Shown here one piece after another: positions 26,651 to 35,527 of a stretch of 64,000 bases of DNA. The DNA comes from Streptomyces anulatus (GTDB lineage Bacteria; Actinomycetota; Actinomycetes; Streptomycetales; Streptomycetaceae): positions 372,001 to 436,000 of the forward strand of contig NZ_BMVK01000006.1 in the NCBI RefSeq assembly GCF_014650675.1, given 5' to 3'. The notes under the pieces were generated by a model. It made no database searches. It was not told where the DNA came from and saw only the letters and a list, made by a program, of their open reading frames with translations. The translations under genes were made by a program, and so were the position numbers. The first letter of the stretch is position 1. Every line of letters starts with the position of its first letter.

Positions 26651-27630
26651 AGCCCCAGCTCCTTGAGAACGGTGGCGACCCGCTGGTTCTGCTCGTCGAG
26701 GAAGTCGCCGAAGGGTTCGCCGATGAGGAGGGCGTCGTCCCAGCCGTTCTTCTTCATCGACTCCTTCCACTGCTTCGAGCCGTGGAGTTCGCGGATCAGG
26801 CCGGTGAGCTTGTCGCGTTCGGCCGGTGAGAGGCCGGGCGGGGCGACGATGCCGCGCCAGTTGGTGAACTCGGTGTCGAGTCCGGCTTCGCGCAGGGTGG
26901 GGGCGTCGAGGCCCGGCACCCGCTCGGGACCGGTCACGGCGAGCAGCCGCAGCTCGCCCGCCTCGATCTGGTCGCGGTACTCGCCGAGGCCGGAGACCCC
27001 GAAGCCGACCTTGTCGCCGAGGATGGAGGCGAGGAGTTCGCCGCCGCCGTCGAACGGGACGTAGTTGACCGTCCTCGGGGCGATGCCGGCCGCCTGCGCC
27101 ATCAGCATCGGGGCGAGGTGGTCCGGACCGCCGGGCGAGGAACCGCCGCCGACCGGGACGCGGGCCGGGTCCTTCTTCCAGGCGGCGAGCAGGTCGGCGA
27201 TGGTCCGGTACGGGGAGTCCTTGGAGACGACGACGATGTCCGGCTCCTCGGTGAGCCGGGCGATCGGGGTGGTGTCGGCCAGCGTGCTCGGGGACTTGTT
27301 GGTGTGGACGGCTCCGACGACGCCGAGCCCCATGGAGAGCGCGAGCTTGCCGTTGCCGTGTTCGCCGACGAGCCGGGTCAGGCCGACCGTTCCGCCGGCG
27401 CCCGGCAGGTTGAACACCTCGATGTTGTGGGTGAGTCCGGCGTCCTCGGCGTTCTTGGCGAGGGTGCGCGCGGTGATGTCGTAGCCGCCGCCGGGAGTGT
27501 TGGGGACCATGAAGCGGAGCCCGGGAATCTGGGTGCCGGTGTCGGAACCGTCACCGGTGGACAGCAGGGGTGGCCCCACCACCACCAGCAACGCGGCCCC
27601 GAACAGGGCGAGGGGAGTGCGCAGTCGCAC
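26647..27630 (-). CDS. tctC: Tricarboxylate-binding protein TctC (Bug family)
   Basis: A 327-residue extracytoplasmic solute receptor starting at GTG 27630 (VRLRTPLALFGAALLVVVGP), with AAAGGCGGAA upstream; an ATG at 27663 would add 11 residues. It has an N-terminal export signal and no lipobox cysteine, though a Gram-positive TctC should be tethered, so it may remain anchored by the uncleaved helix. Binding-loop motifs are MVPNTPGGGYDITART near 40 and GGGSSPGGPDHLAP near 160. It is the first gene of tctCBA and divergent from a response regulator. Confidence 0.92.
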   Translation of the reverse strand: MRLRTPLALFGAALLVVVGPPLLSTGDGSDTGTQIPGLRFMVPNTPGGGYDITARTLAKNAEDAGLTHNIEVFNLPGAGGTVGLTRLVGEHGNGKLALSMGLGVVGAVHTNKSPSTLADTTPIARLTEEPDIVVVSKDSPYRTIADLLAAWKKDPARVPVGGGSSPGGPDHLAPMLMAQAAGIAPRTVNYVPFDGGGELLASILGDKVGFGVSGLGEYRDQIEAGELRLLAVTGPERVPGLDAPTLREAGLDTEFTNWRGIVAPPGLSPAERDKLTGLIRELHGSKQWKESMKKNGWDDALLIGEPFGDFLDEQNQRVATVLKELGL

Positions 27631-27701
27631 AGGTTCCGCCTTTCGCTGTGAAGTGGCCCACATGTTGCCTGCGCGTTAAGAAGCTGTCTCTCTTCCGGTA
27701 T

Positions 27702-27713
27702 CAACGGACGTTG
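27702..27713. promoter_or_regulatory. Palindrome CAACG-GA-CGTTG between tctC and response regulator
   Basis: A perfect 5-2-5 inverted repeat lies midway in the 115-bp divergent gap between tctC (start 27630) and the response-regulator gene (start 27746). It is well placed to serve as the binding site of that regulator for both promoters; this is inference from position. Confidence 0.4.
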
Positions 27714-27745
27714 TGGTCATTGCGGTCGCCGCTTAGCGTGGCGGC

Positions 27746-28432
27746 GTGACAACTGTGCTGGTGGTGGACGACGACTTCATGGTCGCGAAACTGCACAGCC
27801 GCTATGTGTCCGCTATGGACGGCTTCGCGGTCGTCGGGGTGGCGCACAACGGCGCCGACGCCTTGCGGGCAGCCGAGCGACTGCGCCCCGATCTGGTGCT
27901 GTTGGACATCTATCTGCCCGATATGGATGGGATCGGGGTGTTGCGTGCCTTGCGTGCGGCGGAGGAGCGGGACGCCTCGCGCCCCAGCGCGGACGCCCTG
28001 TTCATCACGGCGGCCCGGGACGCGGGCGTGATCCGGGCGGCGCTGCGGGCGGGGGCCCTGCACTATCTGATCAAGCCGTTCAGCCGGTCCGCGCTCCAGG
28101 AGCAGATGCGCCACGTCGCCTCGCTGCGCACCCGCCTGGACAAGCTGGGCGAGGCCCGCCAGGAGGACGTCGACCAGATCTTCGGCACCCGCCCGCCCGG
28201 CTCCCGCGAGCTGCCGAAGGGCCTGGCCGCCCCCACCGCCGACCTGGTGGAGCGCACCCTGCGCGACCACCCCGAGGGCCTGTCGGCATCGGAGTGCGCC
28301 GAGGTGGGGGCGCTGTCCCGGGTGAGCGCGCGCCGCTACCTGGAGTACTTCACCGGGACGGGCCGGGCCGAGGTGACCCTGCGCTACGGAGGCACGGGCC
28401 GGCCGGAGCGCCGCTACCGCTGGACGGGGTGA
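27746..28432 (+). CDS. CitB-type response regulator
   Basis: A 228-residue protein with an N-terminal receiver domain (acidic pocket D8-D10, phospho-acceptor D54 in LVLLDIYLPD, Thr88, Lys110 in LIKPF) and a C-terminal region of about 100 residues typical of the CitB/DcuR branch, ending in a winged-helix-like segment (GLSASECAEVGALSRVSARR). Starting at GTG 27746 and divergent from tctCBA, it is the expected activator of tricarboxylate uptake. No CitA-type sensor kinase gene lies in the 266 bases downstream or elsewhere in the window, so its partner must be encoded elsewhere. Confidence 0.9.
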   Translation: MTTVLVVDDDFMVAKLHSRYVSAMDGFAVVGVAHNGADALRAAERLRPDLVLLDIYLPDMDGIGVLRALRAAEERDASRPSADALFITAARDAGVIRAALRAGALHYLIKPFSRSALQEQMRHVASLRTRLDKLGEARQEDVDQIFGTRPPGSRELPKGLAAPTADLVERTLRDHPEGLSASECAEVGALSRVSARRYLEYFTGTGRAEVTLRYGGTGRPERRYRWTG

Positions 28433-28484
28433 GGCGGCGGGGGCGTCGTCCGCGCTCCGCGGTCGGCACGACAACCGCGGCACC

Positions 28485-28535
28485 GTCCGCACGGCGGCCC
28501 CGTCCGCACGGCGGCCCCGTCCGCACGGCGGCCCC
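28485..28535. repeat. Three tandem copies of a 17-bp unit
   Basis: GTCCGCACGGCGGCCCC is repeated exactly three times in the gap between the response regulator and the next gene (28433-28698). The gap otherwise shows only GC-rich DNA with no gene. The repeat probably arose by slippage; each unit contains short self-complementary stretches. Confidence 0.85.
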
Positions 28536-28698
28536 GAGCCGGCGCGCCCCCGGCCCGCCGGGCCCTCGTTCCGGCGGGGCGTCCGACGGGTGCGCGGCTG
28601 TCGCGGCCCACGCGCCGCCCGCGCCCCGTTGCACCCTGTCGTCCGATGGATGACAATCCCGATGTCATCCAGCTGCTGACACGACGGGGGAGGCGCCC

Positions 28699-29349
28699 AT
28701 GAACGCGGCGGACCAGCCGTCCACGGCCAGTACCGGGGCCAACGGCCCGGCGTCCTTCATCGCCGCCGCGGCTGCCCTTGCCGCCATGGGCGACGCGCTG
28801 CGCGACGCGGAGCGCGGGACCCCCGACGCCGTGGGCCCCGGGCCCGAACAGGCGCTGGCCTCCCTGATCCTGCTGCGGCAGGTGCGTGAGCATCTCGCGG
28901 GCTGGGAGACCGGGTTGATCGAGACCGCCCGGGGCGCGGGCGCCAGTTGGTCCGATCTCGCCCGCCCGCTCGGTGTCGCCAGCCGCCAGGCCGCCGAGCG
29001 CCGCTACCTGCGCGGTCGCCCCGGCGCCGCCGGAACCACCGGCGAGCAGCGCGTGACGGCCACCCGCCGGGCACGGGCCGCCGACCGCGCCACCGCCGAC
29101 TGGGCCCGCGCCAACGCCGCCGACCTGCGCCGGCTCGCCGGGCAGATCACCGCGCTCACCCACCTCGGCCCCGCCGCGCGCTCGGCCCAGGCCGCCCTGC
29201 ACGCGGCTCTCGGCGCCGCCGACGCCGCCGAACTCATCGCCCCGCTGGGCGGCATCCGCCCCTACCTCGATGCCCGCCACACCGGCCTCGCCCGATCCCT
29301 GGACGCCCTCGACGCCCGGGCGCACCACCACGCCGCCGGCGGTGACTGA
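28699..29349 (+). CDS. Putative HSP18-type transcriptional regulator
   Basis: A 216-residue, Ala/Arg-rich helical protein. Residues about 75-105 (RGAGASWSDLARPLGVASRQ, then AAERRYLRGRP) form a likely helix-turn-helix followed by a basic stretch. Streptomyces proteins with this segment are annotated, as I recall, as HSP18 transcriptional regulators. ATG 28699 has GGGGGAGG about ten bases upstream. It precedes htpG by 128 bases on the same strand, which supports a link with heat-shock control. No small heat-shock protein gene is present beside it. DNA binding is inferred. Confidence 0.6.
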   Translation: MNAADQPSTASTGANGPASFIAAAAALAAMGDALRDAERGTPDAVGPGPEQALASLILLRQVREHLAGWETGLIETARGAGASWSDLARPLGVASRQAAERRYLRGRPGAAGTTGEQRVTATRRARAADRATADWARANAADLRRLAGQITALTHLGPAARSAQAALHAALGAADAAELIAPLGGIRPYLDARHTGLARSLDALDARAHHHAAGGD

Positions 29350-29477
29350 CTCCCACCGCCCGGAGCACACCGTGCGGGCATGCGCCCGGCCACACCGAAC
29401 CACGCCCGTGCCGGGCAACGGCCCCTCACCGTTCCTTCTCCGAGTCCCTTCATGCCGTTCCACAGAAAGAGGTCCCC

Positions 29478-31394
29478 ATGGGCAGCAACGTCGAGACGCT
29501 GGAATTCCAGGCGGAGACACGCCAGTTGCTCCGGCTGGTGATTCACTCGATCTACTCGAACAAGGACATCTTCCTGCGTGAGTTGATCTCCAACGCCTCC
29601 GACGCCCTGGACAAACTGCGACTGGAGTCGCTGACCGACTCCAGCCTCGCAACCGCATCGGCCGACCTGCACATCGCCCTGGAGACCGACCCGGAAGCCC
29701 GCACCTTGACGGTCCGTGACAACGGGATCGGCATGACCCGCGACGATCTGGTGGAGCTGATCGGCACGATCGCCAAGTCCGGCACCGCGGGCATGCTGGA
29801 GAAGATCAAGGAGTCCCAGGACGCCGCCACCGCCGAGAGCCTGATCGGGCAGTTCGGCGTCGGCTTCTACTCCGCCTTCATGGTCGCCGACCGGGTCACC
29901 CTGTGCACCCGGCGGGCCGGCACCGACACGGGCACCCGATGGGAGTCCGACGGCGAGGGCACCTACGCCGTCCAGGACGTCGACGGCCTGCCCGTGGGCA
30001 CCTCGGTCACCCTGCACCTGAAGCCCGCCGACAGCGAGGACGGGCGCGCCGACTACCTGTCCGGGTCGAAGATCCGTCAGATCGTGAAGCAGTACTCGGA
30101 CTTCATCCGCTGGCCCATCCGCATGGCCGCCGAGCGCACCGGCGACAACGGCGCGACCACCGGCGAGACCGACACGCTCAACTCGATGAAGGCACTGTGG
30201 GCCCGGCCTCGCACCGAGGTGACCGAGGACGAGTACAAGGAGTTCTACCAGCAGATCAGCCACGACTGGCTGCCCCCGGCCGAGACGATCCACATGCGCG
30301 CCGAAGGCACCTTCGAGTACGAGGCGCTGCTGTTCATCCCCTCGCAGGCGCCCTTCGACCTGTTCTCCCGCGAGACCAGGCCCGGTGTGCAGCTCTACGT
30401 CAAGCGGGTGTTCATCATGGACGACTGCGAAGCGCTCATGCCCAACTACCTGCGCTTCGTCAAGGGTGTCGTGGACGCCCATGACCTGTCGCTGAACGTC
30501 TCGCGCGAGATCCTCCAGCACGACCGGCAGATTCACGGGGTGCGCCGGCGCCTGGTCAAGAAGGTCCTCGGCGCCCTCAAGGACATGCAGTCCAAGGACG
30601 CCGAGCGCTACACCAAGGTGTGGGAGCAGTTCGGCCGGGCCCTGAAGGAAGGGCTGGTCGAGGACATGGACAACACCGAGGCCCTGCTGCAGCTGGTGTC
30701 GGTGGCCTCCACCCACGACCCCGACAGGACCACCACACTGCGCGAGTACGTCGAGCGCATGAAGGACGGCCAGGACACCATCTACTACCTGACCGGCGAG
30801 AGCCGGGCGATGGTGGAGAACTCCCCGCACATGGAGGCCGTCGCCGCGAACGGCTACGAGGTCCTGATCCTCACCGACCCCGTCGACGAGGTGTGGGTCG
30901 ACCGCGTCCCGGCCTTCGACGGCCACCCGCTCCAGTCCATCGCCAAGGGCCAGGTCGATCTCGGCGAGCCGGCCGACGGCGAGAAGGAGGCCGACGCCGC
31001 CCGGGCGCGGCGCGAGGAGGAGTTCGCCTCCCTGCTGCCCTGGCTGACCGACGCCCTGTCCGAACAGGTCAAGCAGGTCCGCCTGTCATCACGTCTGACC
31101 ACCTCGGCCGCCTGCATCGTCGGCGACGCCCACGACGTGACGCCGACCCTGGAGAAGATGTACCGGGCGATGGGTCAGCAGATGCCCACCGTCAAGAGGA
31201 TCCTGGAACTCAACCCCTCGCACCCCCTGGTCGTCGCCCTGCGCACAGCACACGGCGCGAACGCCGACGACCCCGCACTCACGGAGGTGGCCGAGCTGGT
31301 CTACGGGAGCGCACTGCTCGCCGAAGGAGGCGACCTGCCCGACCCGGCCCGCTTCACCCGGCTGCTCGCCGACCGCCTGGCACGCACGCTGTAG
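29478..31394 (+). CDS. htpG: Molecular chaperone HtpG (bacterial Hsp90)
   Basis: A 638-residue Hsp90 with all three regions. The N-terminal GHKL ATPase has E35 and N39 in ELISNASDALD, D81-N-G-I-G-M, and GQFGVGFYSAF near 122. The middle domain carries the catalytic-loop Arg in SLNVSREILQ near 340. The C-terminal dimerisation domain ends near 638. ATP hydrolysis drives client folding in the cytoplasm. AGAGG precedes ATG 29478. The gene sits between a putative heat-shock regulator and a second protein with an Hsp90-like ATPase fold, an arrangement that suggests an accessory module, not a housekeeping locus. Confidence 0.97.
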   Translation: MGSNVETLEFQAETRQLLRLVIHSIYSNKDIFLRELISNASDALDKLRLESLTDSSLATASADLHIALETDPEARTLTVRDNGIGMTRDDLVELIGTIAKSGTAGMLEKIKESQDAATAESLIGQFGVGFYSAFMVADRVTLCTRRAGTDTGTRWESDGEGTYAVQDVDGLPVGTSVTLHLKPADSEDGRADYLSGSKIRQIVKQYSDFIRWPIRMAAERTGDNGATTGETDTLNSMKALWARPRTEVTEDEYKEFYQQISHDWLPPAETIHMRAEGTFEYEALLFIPSQAPFDLFSRETRPGVQLYVKRVFIMDDCEALMPNYLRFVKGVVDAHDLSLNVSREILQHDRQIHGVRRRLVKKVLGALKDMQSKDAERYTKVWEQFGRALKEGLVEDMDNTEALLQLVSVASTHDPDRTTTLREYVERMKDGQDTIYYLTGESRAMVENSPHMEAVAANGYEVLILTDPVDEVWVDRVPAFDGHPLQSIAKGQVDLGEPADGEKEADAARARREEEFASLLPWLTDALSEQVKQVRLSSRLTTSAACIVGDAHDVTPTLEKMYRAMGQQMPTVKRILELNPSHPLVVALRTAHGANADDPALTEVAELVYGSALLAEGGDLPDPARFTRLLADRLARTL

Positions 31395-31524
31395 CGACCG
31401 GGTGCGGCCCGGCATCCGATGAACCCGCCCGCGTCGGCGGCCCGTACGGGGCGCCGGCGCGGGCGGCTGCGAGGGGCCGGGCGATGCCGGCTGATCCGGC
31501 TCCATGAAGGAGGAGGCACACCGC

Positions 31525-34500
31525 ATGAGTCCGGACGAGGTCACCAACATCATCAACGGGGGCGTCTACAAGGACGCCGTGATCCAGGCGGCCACGGTGA
31601 CCGTGCAGAGCCCGCCCGCGCCCGCTCCGCCGAGCGACCCATGGGTACGGGCGGTGCTGGAATCGGGCGTCTGGACCCATGCGGCTCCTCGCGGCGTCGA
31701 GGCCCATGTGCGGCACGCCACACGGCTGGCACAGCGACTGGCCGACGTCCGGGATGCCGCCGAGCAACGCATCTCCGGGGACGCGTGGGCCGATCCCGGC
31801 TTCGCGACGCGGTTCGCGGACCGGGTGGAGTGGCTGCTCGGCGAGCCCGACGGCGCGCTCGACCTCTATCCGGCCGAGGCCGGGGTGCTCGTGCTGCTGC
31901 CCTACCTGTACCAGGTCCATCGGCTCCTGTTGGTCTCCTCCCATCTGGAGGTGGACCCGACCGATCTGCGGGCCCGGCCGCGCGCCGCCGGGGAGCGTGC
32001 GCGGTACCAGTCCTTCCTGGCCGGTCAGCACCTGCTGGTGAGCCGGGCCGAACTGCGGCCCGAGGCCGCGGGGGTGATCGGCTGGTGGCTGTACCACCGC
32101 TGGCTCGCGAAGGAGGAGAAGGGGGCAGACCAACTCGCCGCGCTGGAGGCCGAGATCGCCGGGGAGGGCGGACCGCTGACCGAGGCGTTGAACCCGCGGT
32201 TCCTGGCCAGGATCCTGATCGGTCTGCGGCTCGGCCCCGACGTCTGCAACCCCGAGCACCTCGGCCGGATGGAGGCGGACCAACTGCTGCCCGGGCCCGG
32301 CCGGCAACGCTTCCGTGAGCGGCGGGCGAGCCTGCTGGCGACCGTCGCGTACAGCGCTGCGGCCGAACTCACCGTCCTCCCGGACACGGTGGTCCAGCAC
32401 ACCGGTGTTCCCGGAGCCGTCGATCTGGACGGCGTGCGGCGGACCCTGGACCGGATGGCGTGGGGCGGTTCACCGGAGCTGCCGGTGCTGAAGGCGGTCT
32501 GCGAGCACGAGGCCGTGGTCGAGGCCCTGCGCGAGCACGCCGAGCGGCTGGACGGACTGCTTCTCGCGGTCGGGCGCACCCTGCCCGACCGTATCGCCCA
32601 GCCGATGCCTCCCCTGCCCACACGGGTCTCCGCGGACGGCGTGGAACCGGCGGAGGGAACGTTCACCAGCGGCGCGCGGTTCCGGCTGGACGACCGCCGG
32701 GTACGCGACCTGCTGACCGGGACCCAGCTCTACAAGGACCGCGGCCTGGCGGTGCGCGAGCTGTATCAGAACGCCCTGGACGCGTGCCGCTACCGGCGTG
32801 CCAGGACGCAGTTCCTGGAGCGGTCGGGGCGGCCCTTCCACCCGTACGAGGGCCGGATCGACTTCGTCCAGGGGACGGACGACGACGGACGCGCCTACCT
32901 GGAGTGTGCGGACGACGGTGTCGGCATGGGCGAGGCGGAGCTGCGCGGCGTGTTCTCCGACGCCGGGAGCCGCTTCGCCGAGCAGCCCGACTTCCTGCTG
33001 GAGCAGGCGGAGTGGGAACGGGTGGAGCCGCCCGTGCGGCTCCACCCCAACAGCCGGTTCGGAATCGGCGTCCTGTCCTACTTCATGCTCGCGGACGAGA
33101 TCCGGGTGACGTCCTGCCGGATGGGGCTGGACGGCGTCCCCGGCCCGCTGGTGGAGGCGCACATCTTCGGCCCGAACCATATGTTCCGGATCGTCGAGAA
33201 GACGGAACGGGGCACGGTCCCCGGCACCCGGGTGCGGCTCTACCTGCGGGAGCCGCGCCGCTCCTGGTCGGCGCTGGAGACTCTGGCCGAGGTCCTGTGC
33301 ATCGCCGAGTTCCGTACGGCCGTGACCCACGGCGGGCGGCAGCGGGTGTGGGAGGCGGGGGTCCTCCGGGCGAAGAGGGGCCGTACCCACGGTGAACTGG
33401 TGGAGTGGCACGACGGCCCGCCCGGCGCGCAGGTGATCTGGTGCCGGCACGGCGGCATGCTGCTGGTGGACGGCCTCGTGATCGAGCCGCGGCACGAGGT
33501 CGGGGTGATGTCCGGACTGCTGGGCGTCGTGGTGAACCTGAGCGGGGACCACGCCCCTCGGCAGCTCAGCACCGACCGTCTGACCGTGCTGACGGACATA
33601 GCGGCCCAGGTGGAGGAGGTGCTGACCGGCGCGGCCCCCGCACTGGTGGCGAGCGGAGCGGCGTTCCTGACCCTCGCATGGCTGGAGGACGTCGCCAAGA
33701 GCAGCCCACGCATCGCGGACCTGGTGGCCGAGGCGGCCCGCGCGGCGGGCTACGCGTTCACCGGATCGGAGGGGACGCCCGTGCCCGTGGAGGCGGGGTG
33801 CTTCCCGCTCGACCGGATGCTGCTCCCCCACCTGCTGGCGTCGAACCGTCACGCACCACGTCCGGCGAGCGCCGGGTTCTCCTCGATTCCCGACCACATT
33901 CTCCTCTGGCGCATGCTCGCTCTGGGGAAGAGCGACCTGTCACGTGAGCTGACGAAGCTCGTACCGGAGCTGTCCGAGCCGCGCCGGGTGGCCGATGCCC
34001 GTCCGTCGGATCTGGAGCTGCTCACCGGCAACCGAGGGGGGTTCGGGGCGACCCGGCCCTCGGATGCCTTCGGCGTCGCCCGGCGGCTGGGCTGCGATCC
34101 GGTGGGCCCGGCGGAACGTCGACGGCTCTTCGGGGTCGCGGACCTCGTGGTCCCCGAGCCCTCCGGCTCGGACGTGTGGGACCTCTCGGACATGACCTGG
34201 CTCGACGGTCCCTACGAACGGCGTCGTACGCATGCGACGATCGGTGAACTTCTGGAGATCCGCGAGAAGCTCGGGGTGAGCGCGGCGCGGGCGGCGCGCC
34301 TTCTTCGCTCCTTCAACGTCGCGGTGGTGCCGGCCGAACTGCCGGAAGGGTCGCCCGACGAGGTGGATCTCCGGCTGCTCCACAGGAACGGCGAGGTCGC
34401 CGAGCATCTGGGGATCTGGCACCTGGGTCCCGTACCGCCCGGGCACGTGGCCCAAGCCGCCCTGAACACCGGGCTGTCCCCGCACGCCGTACGGGAACGC

Positions 34501-35391
34501 CTCGAACGCTACGGCCTCAGCGTGGAGCCGTTCGACTTTCCCGAGGAGTTGGACGAGGAGTACGTCAGCCGGCTCAGCCGCGATCGCAACGGGAGGTGGC
34601 CCTGGGTGAGCAGTACGGCCCCGCTGACGCCCTGGCAACTGGTGGCGGCCCAGGATGCGTCGGAACTGACCGCCGAGGAGGTGCGGGCGGACTACGAGCG
34701 TCTCGGGTTCACTCTGCCGCCCCGTGCCGACCGCGCGGAGTCACCCGATGACTTCGATCTCCTCGCCGGATTCTGGGAGGTCGACTGGTCCCCCTTCCGG
34801 ACGGACCGCGCACCGAGCTTCCACCAGCTCATGGAGGTGGCGGAGGACCTGGGACTCTCCCTGCGCACGCTCACCACCCGGCTGGCCGCGTACCGGGTGA
34901 GAACGGGCATGACCCTGCCGCAGCGCGAGACGGAGCTCGACCGCGACCTGTTCCGTTACGACAGCTTGCTGCGCATCACCGGGGAGACCGACGAACGGGA
35001 CCTGCCCTGGTGGTTCTCGCTCACCCCGGACGACGAGATTCCCTTCTTCCTCCTTGTCCTGGCCGCCCGCGACCTGGGCCGGCGCCCGAAGGAGCTGGCC
35101 TCCCGGCTCCGTACCTACGGCCTGCGGGTCTCCCGTGGCGATCTTCCCCCGGACCTCGGCCAGCGCGACGCGCTGCGCCTGCTGACAGCCGACGAGCAGG
35201 CCGTACCGAGGCCGGCCGAACCCGCGATGCCGCTCGCCCAACTGGTCCGGATCGCCCGCCGGGTCGATCTGCCGGTGGTGGACACCGCACGCCACCTCCG
35301 CGACCTGGGCGTCCATGTCGACGATGTGGCGACAACCGTGCGGGCGGCCCTGGCGCGGGTGCCGTCCGGTGCGGGGGAACCTCCTTCCTGA
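31525..35391 (+). CDS. Large wHTH-HSP90-type protein (GHKL ATPase with C-terminal winged-helix-like repeats)
   Basis: A 1288-residue protein starting at ATG 31525 with AAGGAGGAGG eight bases upstream; the in-frame ATG at 31504 is part of that site. Residues 8-25 (NIINGGVYKDAVIQAATV) match a short motif common at the start of actinobacterial conflict proteins. Residues about 30-370 are helical. A GHKL/Hsp90-like ATPase spans about 380-700: E412 and N416 in ELYQNALDA, D463-D-G-V-G-M, and NSRFGIGVLSYF near 508. From about 800 to 1270 there are repeated 70-90 residue units of the form PW...LAARDLGRRPKELASRLRTYGLRV, likely winged helices. It is predicted cytoplasmic. It follows htpG by 130 bases. 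Function unknown; a defence or signalling role is inferred from related architectures. Confidence 0.8.
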   Translation: MSPDEVTNIINGGVYKDAVIQAATVTVQSPPAPAPPSDPWVRAVLESGVWTHAAPRGVEAHVRHATRLAQRLADVRDAAEQRISGDAWADPGFATRFADRVEWLLGEPDGALDLYPAEAGVLVLLPYLYQVHRLLLVSSHLEVDPTDLRARPRAAGERARYQSFLAGQHLLVSRAELRPEAAGVIGWWLYHRWLAKEEKGADQLAALEAEIAGEGGPLTEALNPRFLARILIGLRLGPDVCNPEHLGRMEADQLLPGPGRQRFRERRASLLATVAYSAAAELTVLPDTVVQHTGVPGAVDLDGVRRTLDRMAWGGSPELPVLKAVCEHEAVVEALREHAERLDGLLLAVGRTLPDRIAQPMPPLPTRVSADGVEPAEGTFTSGARFRLDDRRVRDLLTGTQLYKDRGLAVRELYQNALDACRYRRARTQFLERSGRPFHPYEGRIDFVQGTDDDGRAYLECADDGVGMGEAELRGVFSDAGSRFAEQPDFLLEQAEWERVEPPVRLHPNSRFGIGVLSYFMLADEIRVTSCRMGLDGVPGPLVEAHIFGPNHMFRIVEKTERGTVPGTRVRLYLREPRRSWSALETLAEVLCIAEFRTAVTHGGRQRVWEAGVLRAKRGRTHGELVEWHDGPPGAQVIWCRHGGMLLVDGLVIEPRHEVGVMSGLLGVVVNLSGDHAPRQLSTDRLTVLTDIAAQVEEVLTGAAPALVASGAAFLTLAWLEDVAKSSPRIADLVAEAARAAGYAFTGSEGTPVPVEAGCFPLDRMLLPHLLASNRHAPRPASAGFSSIPDHILLWRMLALGKSDLSRELTKLVPELSEPRRVADARPSDLELLTGNRGGFGATRPSDAFGVARRLGCDPVGPAERRRLFGVADLVVPEPSGSDVWDLSDMTWLDGPYERRRTHATIGELLEIREKLGVSAARAARLLRSFNVAVVPAELPEGSPDEVDLRLLHRNGEVAEHLGIWHLGPVPPGHVAQAALNTGLSPHAVRERLERYGLSVEPFDFPEELDEEYVSRLSRDRNGRWPWVSSTAPLTPWQLVAAQDASELTAEEVRADYERLGFTLPPRADRAESPDDFDLLAGFWEVDWSPFRTDRAPSFHQLMEVAEDLGLSLRTLTTRLAAYRVRTGMTLPQRETELDRDLFRYDSLLRITGETDERDLPWWFSLTPDDEIPFFLLVLAARDLGRRPKELASRLRTYGLRVSRGDLPPDLGQRDALRLLTADEQAVPRPAEPAMPLAQLVRIARRVDLPVVDTARHLRDLGVHVDDVATTVRAALARVPSGAGEPPS

Positions 35392-35527
35392 GCGCCCTCT
35401 TAGCCGTGCCTTAAAGCGACCATAAGGATGGTCATTACCCCCTCCCATCAGGCCTTTTCAGCCTTTCGAGCGGCTAGCTTGCTGATCGCCACCCTCATAG
35501 CTGTGCCGTCTCGAAGGAGATCCACCC

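Noticed and set aside
28485..28535. Possible CRISPR-like array
   Set aside because: The three 17-bp copies are directly adjacent with no spacers, so this is a simple tandem repeat.
31504..31524. Earlier in-frame ATG for the wHTH-HSP90-type gene
   Set aside because: The bases after this ATG, AAGGAGGAGG, are the ribosome-binding site of the ATG at 31525.
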